Shown here: positions 45,676-59,434 of the stretch, piece by piece | Layout of the letters: the number at the start of each line of letters is the position of its first letter | Position numbering within the stretch: the first letter of the stretch is position 1 | Assembly (NCBI GenBank): GCA_021397835.1 | Contig: JAJFZO010000344.1 | Span: 1,798,001 to 1,862,000 of the forward strand | DNA: 64,000 nt | Reading direction: 5' to 3' | From: Moringa oleifera | Taxonomy: Eukaryota > Streptophyta > Magnoliopsida > Brassicales > Moringaceae | Notes under the pieces: model-generated | The model's database searches: none | Told to the model about the DNA's origin: nothing | What the model saw: the letters and a program-made list of their open reading frames with translations, nothing else | Made by a program: the position numbers and the translations under genes

Positions 45676-48600
45676 ACTTACTGTTAGGCTGGTTATTCAA
45701 AGTCAACAATTGGCTGGTAGATTTCATCCTGTAAGTAGAAGAAGATCGCTTTGAAGGTGTGGCGTGGCTAAATGTAAAGCGATCCACCCCTGCAGCCTTT
45801 AATCAGTAAATTATTTAGAACTTTGGAAAATGGTTAAGGTAACTTGCTTCCAAGGCATTGACTAGATGCACATGTAGTCATAATAGTTGGCTCATCGCTA
45901 TTTTATCTTTAGAATAAGGCCTGAGATCTCTATTTAAAGACAGAACAATGTTAAAAGTTCTGAGGCATACGAAAGCTAGCGGTTTGGGGGAAATATCGAT
46001 TTATCAATAATATAGAGTAAACAAGTTTGATTGGCAAACTAAAATATAAAGGTAAGCAACAACATAAAGTGCCTTAACCTACTTGTTGAGGACATAAGGA
46101 TTGACATGTGTTGAGACAGCAGCCTAAGCCAACTAAGCCTTTGATTTTCATTTCAGTCAAAAAAAGACTTTCAAGAATGTGTAAACTTACTTTGTCTTTC
46201 AATTTCTGCTACTAGTGAATTAAAGGGGCAGTAGATGCTCTAAGTCCGAACTGAACAATGAAAGTAAGATGGTCAAGGGTAAACCTGAAATTGCATGATG
46301 AGTAAAATGTCAAAGTCACAGATAAGTTTGATGAAGAAAGACATTAGCATAATCAGCCAGTGAAATCTTTTCCATAGGGAGCAGTATCAAAGGAGTATTA
46401 AGGGGGACACCTTTTACACATGGACCCATTGCTTTCATACTTGGAGAAAGATCATGGCCAGGTTCTAATCTTGATATGATCATGCAGCAGTTGTCAAGGC
46501 CTCTGCAGAGCATGAAATAAAACTTACTTGAGTGAACCACTTCGATCGGTGTAGTTGCGAGTCTTAGGTGGCCTGATGAATGCTTAAAGGATGAGACCTT
46601 AGAATGAGAATTTGACCATACCTGAGGGAGTGAGCCTTATAGTAAAAAAGGAACGCAAGAAAGACTGATCTAGGGAAGGTATACTAAGCGAGGTGGCTAG
46701 CTTTATCCAACTGGGTATTGGCTTGGCTTTCATGCCTTCTTCTTAGTCTTCGGCTTTCACTAGATTCACTACTTTAAGTGAAGGAACTCGAAAGGAAGAA
46801 TCTGATATTGAAGGCTTGAGGGAAAAAAAGAAATGGTGCCATCGATTTAGCAATTGGAGTATGGGCATTAGGACATTAAGACTTAAGGCATGGCATTAGA
46901 TTAAGGAAATACTCTTTTGAAAAAATCCAAAGAAGAAGCTACAATTTCCATGCTTTTAATGGCCAAAAAGAAGGAGAGGAGCTCATCCTCGGTTATATGA
47001 TTTAAGGTTAAGAGTTTCATTATTAGCAAGATCCCCAGCTATTGAATCTGTTGTCATCGATAGGGCTACTTCTCCTTTCAAAATGGAAAGAATAACTTAG
47101 TCAAAGTAGGCTAAATCGATAGCTTTTTCTTCATGTCTTGGGAAAAGGGCAGTAAGATTAGAAAAGGCCTAATTGTTATTGAAAGAATAGAGGTTGTTTT
47201 AACTTTTAAAATAAGGAGAGAAGGGCTTAGTGCCGAATGAGTGCCGATGGAATGCTTTTTGAGACTTATCCAACTTAATGAAAATTTCTTTAAGCAAGAT
47301 CCCACATCTAGGAGTCAGATTCTGATCCTATTTTCACTCTTCTAAAGGAAAGAGGCCACCAAACCAAAAAGGAGGTCTTTGCTTGCTTTTTGTGTTAGAG
47401 ATGCTAGTCTTTTTGTAATAACTACTCTGTAAATGTTTTTAGGAATAAATAAAGAAGATGCTATTTCATTAGCTCTTTTGGCTATTTGCTTACGATAGAG
47501 AAAGAGTGAATTGACTTAGGCTCAATAGTTTGGCTAAGCTAGAAAGAAAGATTTAGATCCTCTTTGAGATGAAATGCGGCAATGTCTTAATCAAACCATG
47601 CGCAAGGTCAATGATATAGCTCAAGGCTCAAGGCTCAAGGCTCAAGGCTCAAGGCTCAAGGCATAAAGGCTATTATTCCTTCTTCTTGATAGCATTGATG
47701 TCGCCTTAACTCTAAAAAGGCAGCTTAATGGCAGTTATCCTGCTCTGTATGAGAGAATTAAAATGGAACTAGTTGGGTTCACTAGCACTTTCTTTTGTGA
47801 TGAATTCATTTCAAATAAAGGAAGGTGGTCGTGATAGGGAAAGACCTTACCTTATTACTAGGAAGGAGAATGAAAAAAGATAAAATGGGCCAAAGTGTCT
47901 ACTAGAGAAGAAGCTCTTAAGGAATCAATCTAGACTAAATGAGATGTCGATGCCATTAAACTAGCTCCCAAAACAGGTTTAAGAGATGAGGATCTAGGTA
48001 GTGACATCACCTTCAAGGGAAGAACCATTCCATTCACTTGAAAAACTATTAAAAAGAATAGCTTTTCGCTTACTAAAATGTGGCAAACAAAAGAAGAAAA
48101 GGCGAAGTAAACTGCACAGAGGGCTAAAAGGGAATTAAGGAAAAGATAAACTTTGTCTTATCTCTTATTGACTAGGAATGAAAGGTAGCATGGCTTGAAT
48201 AATGACTCTCCTTTCCTTGCATTGGTTAGTGTCGATGGTAGGCTTTCGAATAGAGAGAATGCTTTCGAGTAGGGTGGTATGCTCGATAATTGTCAACATA
48301 CTCAGTTAGTATTGATCTTGTTCAAATGCTTTCCATAGTAGATTCCTTAAAGAAATTGATTAACTAAAGGAAGAATTCTTGCTTGACAAAGAAGTCGCTA
48401 GGACTCAAGAAAGCCAAAATACTAGATTTATCTTTGCCAATAAGAGGAATCAATTTAGTAGTTCACGAGGAAAGGCATAGTAGAGAAAGCCAAGAAAGAC
48501 TAGGCAATCTTCAGGTTGAAATCGATCCTACACTCAATAAATAGAAGTTAGGTTATGACAAAGAAGCAGGTAGGTTACAACAATTGCTGCAATCTATAAT

Positions 48601-50251
48601 GAAATAGGGGAGTTTTTCACTCCCTAAAAAGTTCTAGTTTCTTCGTGGTTAGCTCAATAGGATAGGTTATTGATAAAAAAAAGCAAGGCTGATCCATATA
48701 TCATGACAGTAGCTGTCATTCTTGTGGGCATGATGCTAGGGGATTATGCAAGGGTAAAACATTTAGGTTAGTTTAGGTAGATAACTCAGTTCAATAGCAT
48801 TTCTTCCCTTTTTATATTGGACTAACTCTAAAATTTCTGGGAACTTAAGGGTAAGAAAATAGTAACTAACTAGCAACTTTCTTTTAGGTGGCCTACTTGG
48901 AATTTAGCTTTATGTTTGGAGAAGAAACTTTTATTCGATTAGCATTTCACTCTTCCTCGTGACCTAGGAGTTTCAGAGTCGAGCAATCAATTCCGAAACC
49001 TTCTTAGTTAAAGTTGAGCTTCATGGGATCTTTTCCATTCTATTTATTGAATTGCTTGGAAATGCGAATTTGGCTCACTATCCTATCGATTGACATTGAC
49101 CAGTTGTTTTTTTTTTTTTTTTTGTTCTTATCTTAAGGTTAATCAAAGAAAATCTATTAAATGAGTGCTTAAATTCCACTAATTAACTCGTTTGTCATGC
49201 TATCAGATGGAGTCAATGAAATCTCGAACACTTATCTATCTCATAGGGACCCAATCAATCAACTATGAAAGAAGGTTTTCGTATATTGAAATAAGACATG
49301 GCCTTTCTTCTCTCCCGTACATTGGTACTAGAGATTTAAATCATTTTCAATATGCCTTTATGCTAGTAAAGTTTAAGTCTTCCTATTCCCATTAGATCTT
49401 CATATTCCCAGCCCAAGGAATTAATTATAATGGTTAACTTTACCTAGATTCTAGAGTACTTAACTGTTAGAGTTGTTCTTTCATAAATGGTGTTCTCTTT
49501 CTTCAAGATGGATTTAGACCTACGAATAGGATTCAAATGTGCAACTTACAAGTCATGTAAAGAAAACCTATAAGCCTGGTCTTATTACGTTTATTACTAG
49601 GCCAATAAGGGGTAAGTGTGAATGAAATAGTTTAATCTTCACTTATTGAGAAACTTAAGGGTGTTCTTTATGATATTAAAGTATTGGTGTCAAGGTTAAG
49701 TGTGAAAAGAAGTCCATAAAGAGTAGTTTTCAGTCATAATCTTATTAATTTCTTTAATTCATTTAAGAGTTCAAAGAGAAAGAAACCAGTTAAGATTTAC
49801 CTATGGACAAACTAAATCAATTTCTTTATGCTTATTATATGTCAGGGTTAAGAGTGAAAAGAGAATATTCTCACCAAGCCTTTAGGTTCTTTAAGGGGTA
49901 TCTCTTAGATCTCTTAAATTATTGACTAGTCTCTTTAGGCATGTGAACGTAAAATAGGCTATTTAATCTCTTTATGCAGAGGTGAGTACAGTACGTTGGC
50001 TAGTAACTCTTACAGTGGGTCGGCAATAGTGTAGTTACCAACACTACTTTGTTCTATGTAAAGAACTGACTTAAAAGAAGGAAACACTTGCCCCTTGAGC
50101 ATGATTGTTTAACTGGCCAGCAAACTTTCTCATAGTGAATATGACCACCTAGAGATGTAACCTATTCCCATCTAGGGAAAAACCAATGTTTACCCGATTA
50201 TTTTCTCTTCTTCCATGAGGCATAAGAACTACTTGGATTGGGCATGCTTTC
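45676..50251. other. No recognisable gene; NUMT-like spacer
   Basis: Long stretch of balanced composition, less AT-rich than the transposons, following ccmFN without an obvious boundary. Words such as TTCTTTCTTAG, AAGGAAGAA and GGCTTAGCTT recall plant mitochondrial spacers, but no mitochondrial gene or tRNA was identified. Short ORFs (46316-46540 -, 47111-47305 -, 49192-49395 +) are unrecognised. A T run lies at 49109-49123. It contains a 7-bp tandem array (separate entry). Confidence 0.4.
47619..47662 (+). repeat. Short tandem repeat, unit GCTCAAG, six copies
   Basis: Six perfect head-to-tail copies of GCTCAAG, ending in GC before ATAAAGG. The perfect copies stand out in otherwise decayed sequence and suggest recent slippage. 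Confidence 0.95.
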
Positions 50252-50629
50252 TCATGCTCTTACCTTCCTTTCAATAAGCGTAGAACTTAATGAAGGATCA
50301 TAGAATCGATACTTTACAATAGGGCTAGTAGTATCTATTTCTGTATTGGCTTTACCTATCAAATGAGCTTCTTTATTGAGTAGATGTCTCGAGGGAACAA
50401 AGCTGACAAAATTTGTTTTGTTTTTTAGTAATAATTCTTGCTTCTTTGAGGAGTTTCCCACCACTTTATCTCTGTAGGTAACTTCCACCATCTGTTCCTC
50501 TAGTAGATCCATTTCTTGTTTTTCACTCCTTATCATTAGAGTTTGGTCCTTTATGTTTTTAGTCATGTCCATTTCTTTGCTTTCTAGCTTTCTCTCTATG
50601 CATTCTAATAGATTCTCTTCATAGCTCAT
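50252..50629 (-). CDS. Hypothetical 125-aa ORF, charged, unknown
   Basis: This is the longest unbroken frame in 45-57 kb. It starts ATG at 50629 and ends TAG at 50252. The protein is rich in Glu, Lys and Asp in its first half (MSYEENLLECIERKLESKEM, with a coiled-coil-like heptad pattern) and ends TLIERKVRA. I do not recognise a family. There is no promoter or polyadenylation signal I can support. It may be a mitochondrial ORF carried in a NUMT, a transposon remnant or chance. Its survival among decayed neighbours is the only argument for a gene. Confidence 0.2.
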   Translation of the reverse strand: MSYEENLLECIERKLESKEMDMTKNIKDQTLMIRSEKQEMDLLEEQMVEVTYRDKVVGNSSKKQELLLKNKTNFVSFVPSRHLLNKEAHLIGKANTEIDTTSPIVKYRFYDPSLSSTLIERKVRA

Positions 50630-53600
50630 CTCTCGCTCTAGACAAGGTATGGTACATAATTATCTTTTTTTGGTCCTTAACTTTGTGTATTTATTTGTTG
50701 AAAAGGAGGATAGGTGCCTTCCAAGCTCGTTTAGAAAGGGAAAGGCTTTTCACCCCACACAGCATCCTCATTATCCTTTCTTCATCACTTTTGCCCCAAG
50801 GGGCTTCGCTTCTCCACATCGGGGTTATAGGAGTCGAACCCCTCTTCGAATAAGTCGAATTTCTCTTCATATACCATACCAAAAATTCTGCTTCATTGCT
50901 TTTCCACTTTGCTGTACAAGATGAGTTTCAGTATATTAAGAAAAAGCCCGCTGAAGCGCTGGAATAACTTTTACTTCTAGCATTTTTCAAAAACCATTCT
51001 TCAACCATATTAGACAAATCTGTCTACGTTTTATGAGCCTAATGGTTCTAGGGTGAATTTCCTCTATTGCTCCTTACTCTATAGGTTATAGAGACTCTTC
51101 CCAGTGCCAAGAACTAGGATCAAAAGAAAAGTCTCAAACCTTTAGTACGAAAGTAGGCTATGCTTTCCAGAGAGAAAGAAATGGTTTCATATAAAGGCTT
51201 CGACCCCAATTATCTTTATTTAAGTTGGCCTTACTCGAGCTAAGTTCAAGCAAAGATCAGTCTTTTAAACTAAAAGCTTAAGTGATCAACTAGAAGATTC
51301 CACCTTCCCCAATAAAACTTCTTTCCCTCGAGCAGTAACTGAAAGAGAAAAGATTGAGTATGCTTCAAAACTTGAAATGGATTCGTGAACAACAGATAAG
51401 AAATATACCCCAAATACCATTTGAACTTAAGCTGATTCATTGAATTACATGGGAGTGATTTCACTGCAGAAGAGCTTGAGTCACTAGCTGCCTTTAGAGT
51501 AGATTAAGAATCAAGTATAGAAGGAAGTGAAGGTGAAGTAAGATTGCTTTAAGGGCTAGGCTTTCTCTCTTCTTTGGCTTGACGATATGACAGAGATGGG
51601 CCCTCGAGCCTAGGCTTTCTTCTTGAAAGCCTAGAGTCGGGTATGGACTCGATTATTGGTCGCATCTTCCTAGATATTCCCAGTTTGCTTGGACGAAGAC
51701 TTTCATCTTTGATTAGGACTTTTCTGCATTTCGTATCAAAGAGGATCTAAGCTAATGTAAGTTAAACAATGCTTTTCTCTTCCTAAACCCAAATAGTAAG
51801 AGTAAAGCGCAAAAATTTTAAGGCTTAGCTTAGGCGCCTTCCTAATCTAATGCCATGCCTGACCAATGCCGAATCCAAGACTTGGTTCACTCTTGATAGC
51901 TAGAGCTAGTCTTCTTCCCACTGACCATTACTAATGAGATAAGATGAACCACTACCAATAGTCCTTCTTAAAACAGATGGGGGTTCAATAGCTACTGATT
52001 CTATATGAGCTTGTTCTGTCACAGCTTCTTTAACTCAACCTCCCCCAAGGAAGTAAGTAAGGTAGCAGGAATAGACCTACTAGGCCTTGAGACAGGTTTG
52101 AACTCCTTTTCTCTCATTACTCTCTTTGGCTCTACCTATAAGAGGCCTGTACAGGGAGAATTTTTGCTGCAAATTCTTCTCGATCTTTATGATTGCTTAA
52201 TTAAAACAAGTGACCTCTTTTCTTTCATCTATGAGATAATATCTCTTCACTCGTGGATCTAACTCTCTTTTTTCTCTTTTAGGCTTAGCCTAGACCGTGG
52301 GAAGAGACTTTAGTCATTGATATCCATATTGAAAAGTGGGTATTCCCACAAAACAAAATAAAAGCGCTATACCCTAGCCTTTTACTTTAATCAACAAGGC
52401 TGCTTTCCCTACTAACACCTTCTCGCCAAGGAAAGAAGTCCAATAGTAGCTAATCTTAGCTTTGAGCACTTATTCCGTTTGTTCCCAACTACCTCTAGGA
52501 GTGGTCATGAGCTTATTAGAATCCAAGCTTTTTCAAGCATTCCTATAGTAAGAAGGTCAACCGAAGCCAATCCATCTCTGTTAACGAATGCTCCTACTGC
52601 TAAAGGTTTTATATCTAATTCCCTAAGGATAAGGAAAAAGGAAAGAGAAGGAGATAATAGCTACTAAGAGTTATAAGAGCCACACCAAAGAAAGCTAAAA
52701 GGAGCTGGGGTATACTACTTTATATACGCTAGCACCAAAGTAAGGGGCGCAGCAGGCAAGGTGCCCATGTAAAGGCCAAGCTTAGTCAGATGGAGAGAGT
52801 TGCTCATCCATTTTTTTATTTTTTAGACAAGTCTAATAGGGAGTATGATCCTTACTTCTCCTCCCAGTGAGTTAAGTGTGTAAACAGTAACTTAAACAGC
52901 CTTTTCGTGCTAGTCTGTTGGGAATGAAAGTGACTTACGTACTGGATTCACCAGCGTGTGCCAACTATCGTACTTCCCTATTTCCTGCTTTTTCATCCCC
53001 ATTTATAGGTTAATGGAGAAGGGATCTTTGATGCATATTTCAAAGCCATGGGAACAAAGTTAGAACTCTTTATTTGAAAAATGGATTGTACGTCTGATTT
53101 TGCTAGTATGAGGCATTCCTAATAGTCGTCAGTCATCTTCGACTCCATGATCAGAAGTTAAAAGTGACCAAATGTGCGTTCAAGTCAAAGTAAGTTACAA
53201 AGTTGCTGTCTTAAAGTCAGAAAGCAGAGACTACGCTTTTTCCTTCTTTCCAACCCATTCCCGTCCTGTCCATTGTAGTTGCGGTAGTTATAAAAAAGTA
53301 GCTAGGCTTCCAAGGGGGTGAGAAGATTCAAAAGAGACACGCTAAGTAGTAGTTAAGGAGCGAAAAATCCATTCGATCTTAACTAGATCCCACGTTTCTT
53401 CAAAAGTACGTTGATGACCTAGATCCTTCTTTTAAATGACGTAGGAAGCATTTGGCCTAGTAGGAGTTAGTAGGCGAAAAAGGAGTCAAAGGCCAATATG
53501 TGTTTATCCCCATCTTCAGTAAATGCTTTAGCCTTCATTTTTTTTGCTCTTTTTTGTGACTAGTTTTGTATGTTAGCCCGGGCTATGCCTTTAACATATT

Positions 53601-56600
53601 TGAGAAAAAGACATTCCAGAGCCATAACCATTTCATGTAAGCTGAAAAAGGTGGTTATGTGTGTCTTAATAGCTTACTTGCCTTTAAGTTAGACCCCATT
53701 GGGAAAAAGGGCACTTCGTCCATAAGACAAACTAAAGGAGGCTGACTTGACCAAGAAACCATTACTGTATTGGTAAAAGCAACCTATCATACTAGGACAT
53801 AATTTCTGTAAGACGAGCCTATAACCCATGATATGAAAAAAGAAGAATGTGACCATCGGGTTTCTTCAACGAGCCCCACCTTAGGTCTTTCTTAGTGAGG
53901 TTCATTCGCCCATGGTAAGCTCTGATTACTAGCATGGCGAGGCTGGTCTCCTATTAAACATGGTAAGCTCGACCCCTCACTTATTGAAACCTAGTCCTTT
54001 GTCGCCAGTCTCAGTCAATTGAATTTGATTGAGCTTGATAGGTTCGAACTTGCCTTTTTCACTTTTTTCTTTGATTATATTTTTGGTGTCCAAAAGACAA
54101 AAAAAATGAGGTAGGCCTAAAAAAGATCTCTTCCTATTCTTTAATGGATGGGAATATATCAAATGAAAAGGATGTCGAATGAGTTTAAAGATGGTAAAAA
54201 CCCAACTGCCTTATGAGAAATTCAATCTCAACTTTATTGGCTTCATCACCAAAACCAACAATAGCCTTTCTAATCTGATTCCTTTCCACAGGGATGCCAA
54301 GACAATGATAATGACCCATTTTTCTTTTCAGAGACTACTTGAACTGCCCGATTGACCGATGGCTCTTCAATGGTTAATTTTCCTAACCTTATTTCTTTAA
54401 AGGAAACTAAACCATCACTTCAAGTAAAGATGAAAGAGTAGACTGGAATGTTAAAGTCAACCAACAATGGTAAAAAAGAGACAAGTACAGGTGAGAGGGA
54501 ATCGTCAAATAGCTTAACTAACAAGCTCTTTTTATGATTAACGCTGCGACTCACTGGCTAGATCGAACTGTTTGTACCTTTTATAACTAATTCTGCCTGT
54601 AAGGATGTTAGTCCATAACGCTTCCTGAGTCATAGCATTTAGAAATTACCCATTGATTAAGAAATGGAATCAAAATTCCAATGAGAGGTGGGAGATAGGC
54701 TTGGAGATAAATGGTACTTAGAGCTGCACAGTTTTAACTAACTTTGCCTTTAAGAAAAAACCTGAGAAAAGCTTAACCTCTGCGTACCAAGTTCTAGGGT
54801 TAAATCGGATCCAAAAGATAAAGTGTCAGTGCCAAGCGAGAAATTCTATGATTCTGGTTGAGATCTTTGTTCTACTTCTCACCCGACTAGCTGCTAAAAT
54901 AAAGTAGTTGACTTGATGGGAATCACAAGTTTTCAATTCTACGGACAATTTGGAATTAGAGCTACGAATTTAAGCAGCATACTTAGCTTTTAATACCTTT
55001 TTAGTCTAATTTTGCTGTTTGTAAGGAGTATGAATAAGGGAGGCCACCCAATCTCAAATGAAAGATAAAGCTACGCCTCCAATCCCTCATTTGGAATTCT
55101 TGCTACTCAGCACACTTGAACCACGCCTCTGCTTCTCGTGTTTTTTCAACATAAAGAACGATAGATTGCTTGAGTTGTTAGCCTTTGTGTTTGCCTTATT
55201 TTTTTTCTAGGGAATGCTTGACGTTAACATCAAATTTTTTGATCAATTTTTTTGGCATCGGCTGGAGTTGAAGAACGTGCCCTAAGCCTGAAGAACAAAG
55301 TGAGCCTTATCGTGCCTAAAAGAGACGTATGGGTTCCAAGAGGTTAAGGAGAATATGGCGTTTGCCATTTTTCATATATTTCATCATTAGTAATCCTTTC
55401 GTTGTTGATGGTCAAAAACATATGCCTTAATCAGCTTCCTTAATGGTATTACGTTGTAACTGCCTAGTGTATACCGTTACTAATACCACAGGTGCTCCCT
55501 CAATGCACAGCTATGTAGAGTAGAGGAAGACACTAAAAATAGATTGTCTCAACTCTTTGCCTTGCTCAATGCTTCTCCATCAACAGCAGTGGGAAGGACA
55601 AGAACAGGGAAAGGAAGAAAGAGACCATCTTGGCCTAAGAAAGGAATGCTCTTAACTACCATTGCTATCCATCTTTATACAACTATCAATGTTAATGATA
55701 TAAATAAACATTCATTGTATAAAGAAGTGAAAAGCAATTAAAGCTTTTTTTAGAAAGGGGGTTGGGTTAGGGCGGAGGGATTTGTCCATGCCTATAAATA
55801 CAAGATTTAGATCCATCAAACATATGATAGAGATTGGAAGAGCTTTTGAAAACCTGTGCCACCCCTTAACCTTATGCACCAACTCAAATGCTTCCTTGCT
55901 CACAACTAATTTCTCGAAGCAATACATGCGCTCAAAATAGGCCATAGCACTTGAGAAAGTTGTTGCATGGCTGAATACTCCATTATATGATGATATATAT
56001 GGCTTAAAGCCAAGGCAATCATAGGTCTCCTTTCAGAGGTCCATCTAGGAAGTGATAGCTGAATAGGTTTTTAAACCTAGGTCCAAAACAGCAAATAAGA
56101 AGGCTCTTTGTCCTCAAACTTACTCTCATATATATCCTTCCCAAATCCTAGCCTCGACTACCATCTTAAAAGCTACTACTACGACACTCATATTTTAATT
56201 CATTTTTTTCTACAAACCTAGGCAATTAATGCAACTTTTCAATGTTAACCTGGTTTACTTTAAGGAAGAGTGGATGATCTGCTAGCTCTCGTAGAAAGTT
56301 GTCAAAGTTGTTATGAACCTTCAATTCTATAGTGGCATGGCTGACAGCAGCCCTAAGGTCTGCCCTAATTTCATCTAAACTCCACGCACATTAGCAGAAT
56401 TGATTCCATTCTGAAAGAGCCTTGGATAGAAAAGCAAAACGTAGAAGAGGTGGCTTTCCAGAGGTTTAGTAAAGGATCTCTAGCAATGAAGTACCTATTT
56501 ACAGTGGTTTCTTGATCAAAATTTAGGTTTTTTTTTCTTTGGAAGAGAGTAAGGTCGTCCTTTACTCCATTCCTTCCTAAAGTCAATAATGGCAAGACGA

Positions 56601-57166
56601 TTAGGAAATTACATCTAAAGAATATCCCATTATAGATTATAGAACTGTGACTAACCTCTAAAGCACGAATAAAAAGTCAATTCCAATCCTACAAGGAAAT
56701 CAATTCTTCTTTTCTTCTTCGTGAGCTTAGCTATACGTTAGGAATAGCCATTCAGTCAGTTTCGTGCACAAGAACTTCTACTTGCCTGCTATGGCAGGTC
56801 CTTAGCACACACTAGATCGACAGGATGTTTTCGGGAAAGATTGATACAGGTAGTTCATCGAGTGAAAGGGGATCCTTCCTTCCATCATTTAAGACTATTC
56901 CCCTCACATCCTTATCAATCATGAATACATAGAGTTTGGGATTGGCCAAACAAAATAGCATATTTGCTTGGGTCCATACTTTTACGCATTGTAAAAGCGA
57001 CTTCCTCAACCTTTGCTTCACCTCTCCTACTCTCATCGTCAATAAGGACGAGAAATGATAGGATTAATTTCTCGTGCCCTAGCTTGGCTCATGAGGTGAT
57101 TCGATTGGATTCAGTTTAATTTCATACCGTTAGGGGCTTCTTAGCTTACGAGCTTGCATTCATTAA
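50630..57166. other. No recognisable gene; NUMT-like or decayed repeat DNA
   Basis: No family was recognised. Frames of 60-91 aa lie at 50649-50924 (+), 52005-52262 (+), 55544-55741 (+), 55712-55945 (-), 56371-56595 (-) and 56812-57042 (-). The last includes VRGIVLNDGRKDPLSLDELP but has no match I know. The minus strand at 54180-54290 reads GIPVERNQIRKAIVGFGDEA, which looks protein-like but is isolated. No tRNA, transposon terminus or rRNA was seen. Confidence 0.35.
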
Positions 57167-58904
57167 TACTATTAAAAAAAAATTGAATTTAGCGATCGAT
57201 GAATCTGTCACTAAATTGAAACAATCTGTCGCTAAAAAGTTTAGCGATAGATTAATGATAAGTAAAATTAGTAGTTGAAATCGTTGTCACGAGAAAAACT
57301 AACAATTGAATTTTGTATTTGTCCCTAAGTAGCGACAGATTAAAAACCATTAACGATCTATCACTAAACTAGTGACAGATATTAATCTGTCACTAAACTA
57401 ATGACAAAAAAGAATTTTGTTAGTAAAGTATAGCGATAGATTCATTTAACGACACACAAGAATTTGTCATTATATTAATGACCGATTTATATCTGTCACT
57501 AAGTATAGCGACAGAATCATATCAGTTGTTAAAATAGCGATAAATTGATTTCTATCGCTATTTTAGCGACAGATTCTATTCTGTCGCTAGTTTAGCGATA
57601 GACTAATATCTCTCGTTATTTTAGCGATAAAATAGTAATCTATCGCTAAATTCAGAGGCTTCAATACAAACTGATTAGTGACTGATGGATTTATCGTTAA
57701 TATGATTAATTTTTATAAAAATAAATTTAAAAAACTAAACAAAAATAAAATGAATTAAAAGTCATAAAATATAATAAATAGAAGATTATGTATTATATTA
57801 TCATAAAATACAATATTCAAACAAAAAATTACATCTAATTATTAGGCGGTGCTGGGGGTCTCCTTCCCAAAAGGAAAGCTTCCATCCTGCGGTTGCGTTC
57901 ATTCATATCAACCTCTCTCTATAAGCGCTCTTGCGATTCGACCTCGAAGCATATGCGATCGTGCTCCCTAGCCTTACACTCCTCTTCTAATCTCTCTTTT
58001 AAAGTCTTATGCTCCTCCTCTATACGCTCCTTCATAGACTTATGCTCTAGCTTTATGCGCTCTTCCATAGCCTTCATCTAAGAGTGTATATCTTGCATAG
58101 TTATGTCATCAACAAGGCACCCATTGCTAGAGCTGTCGCCTAAATACCATGATAGAGCTTGATTGCCAAGCTCGTACACTCGATGCTTTTTCTCTCCACC
58201 TACTGCCTCATAATAAAGCTTACTGCAGTATACCTCAAGCGTATCTAAAGATCCCTCATATGGCTAAGAAGTTGTGGCAACCAACTTTTCAAACAGTTCT
58301 TATAATAAATGAAGCATTTTGTTAACTTATTAGTTGAACTGAATAGTGAAATGAAAAAAGATAAAATTAAATTTACTTATTAAATATTAAAAACAATAAA
58401 CTTACATTTACTTTTTTGGAACGCTATTCATCAGGATTAAATTTTTTAATGTGAGTCCGTTTAAAAAGCTCTATTGCAGTAGGCTCACGATCCAACTCCT
58501 GTGCCTAAAAATATGCATAATAAATAATCATAACATTTTTGCTTATATTTCTTAAAAAAATTTAAATATCATACATACCAAGCATCGACAATGGTTCTAT
58601 AGTGAACATGAATCGGTACTATGTCAAAAGGGACCTGACTCTGGTCCACCTGTTTCACTTCATCGATTACAGGACATAGTTTCACACTTCTGTTTGTACT
58701 TTGATCATTTCCATTATGTTTGCCATTGAGGCTTATTCCTTACCTTATGACGACATGCATACATCAAATCAGCTCATCGATCTGCAACTCGAACCTCCCA
58801 TGTGACCTTCACCATGCCATCCATAGCCTCATCCCATATAAAATATTTTTGTAGCAAAAATAAATGTTAGTAAGTATGATAAAATGAAATAGAATTTTTT
58901 TTTA
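57167..58904 (-). mobile_element. CACTA element D, one end only, same family as element C
   Basis: The terminus reads TACTATTAAAAAAAAATTG (changed from CACTACAAAAA). It is followed by more than a dozen TGTCGCTA / TAGCGACA words in both orientations (57195-57660), the motif seen in element C. Bases 57660-58060 align with element C at 6840-7210. The rest holds the 3' part of a transposase-like gene on the minus strand. The element stops abruptly at 58904, where the MULE-type sequence starts, so its other end is missing from this locus. Confidence 0.8.
57835..58850 (-). pseudogene. Transposase_24-like CACTA protein, C-terminal part
   Basis: Minus-strand exons read in order: WDEAMDGMVKVTWEVRVADR near 58830-58770; a piece with VDQSQVPFDIVPIHVHYRTI near 58660-58580; AQELDREPTAIELFKRTHIK near 58505-58445; and a last exon from about 58300 to the stop at 57835-57837 with SLDTLEVYCSKLYYEAVGG and YELGNQALSWYLGDSS. 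A long charged coiled-coil tail of MKERIEEEHK repeats ends in RRPPAPPNN. This is the layout of plant Ptta/En/Spm Transposase_24 proteins. Stops (for example before the tail) and frame shifts show decay. Introns are AT-rich and plausible. Confidence 0.8.
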
Positions 58905-59434
58905 TGACATCCACGCACTAAGTCATCAAACGACACATGTTAAGAAGGCTTGCTAAACCTGTCCAAATTCAAAGCCCGAAAGAAAGGTGAGTCCTATGAA
59001 ATCATGAAAATGATTAAACAATAGTCATTCTTGGTAGTAGTTAGCTACCAACTCAAAAACCACACACAGACAAAGACATACAGGCTTAGTCCAACTCATA
59101 AATTATAGACTAAGGAATAAAGGAAATTGCCAAAATTGACATCTCGTGTCCCTTTTTTTATGAAAAGAACTATCTTTACTAACTTTTATGTTTTTCACAC
59201 TTAAATATCTTGTGAAGACTAAAATACCCATACTAAAGACAATAATATCCTTAAAAAGTAAATAAATTCAAAAATTGAGAAAATTAATGCATACAGTATT
59301 AATATTCTTACTCTTCGAGCTCTCTCTGTCATCGAGCTCTCTCTCTCTTTTCTTCTTGTTTCTATCTAAGATCTACTTAAACAAAGGTTAGAAAAGGAAT
59401 CAAAAGCAGTCATCAATTGATTTTGGCTAGCTCT
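58905..59434 (+). repeat. MULE left-end sequence, copy 2
   Basis: Copy of 22768-23324 starting at the same TGACATCCACGCAC. It is cut off on the right by the terminus of CACTA element E after GGCTAGCTCT. The transposase part of the MULE is not present in this window. Confidence 0.85.

Noticed and set aside
54180..54300. Minus-strand GIPVERNQIRKAIVGFGDEA as part of a retrotransposon polyprotein
   Set aside because: An isolated peptide-like stretch with no neighbouring domain in frame; family could not be named.
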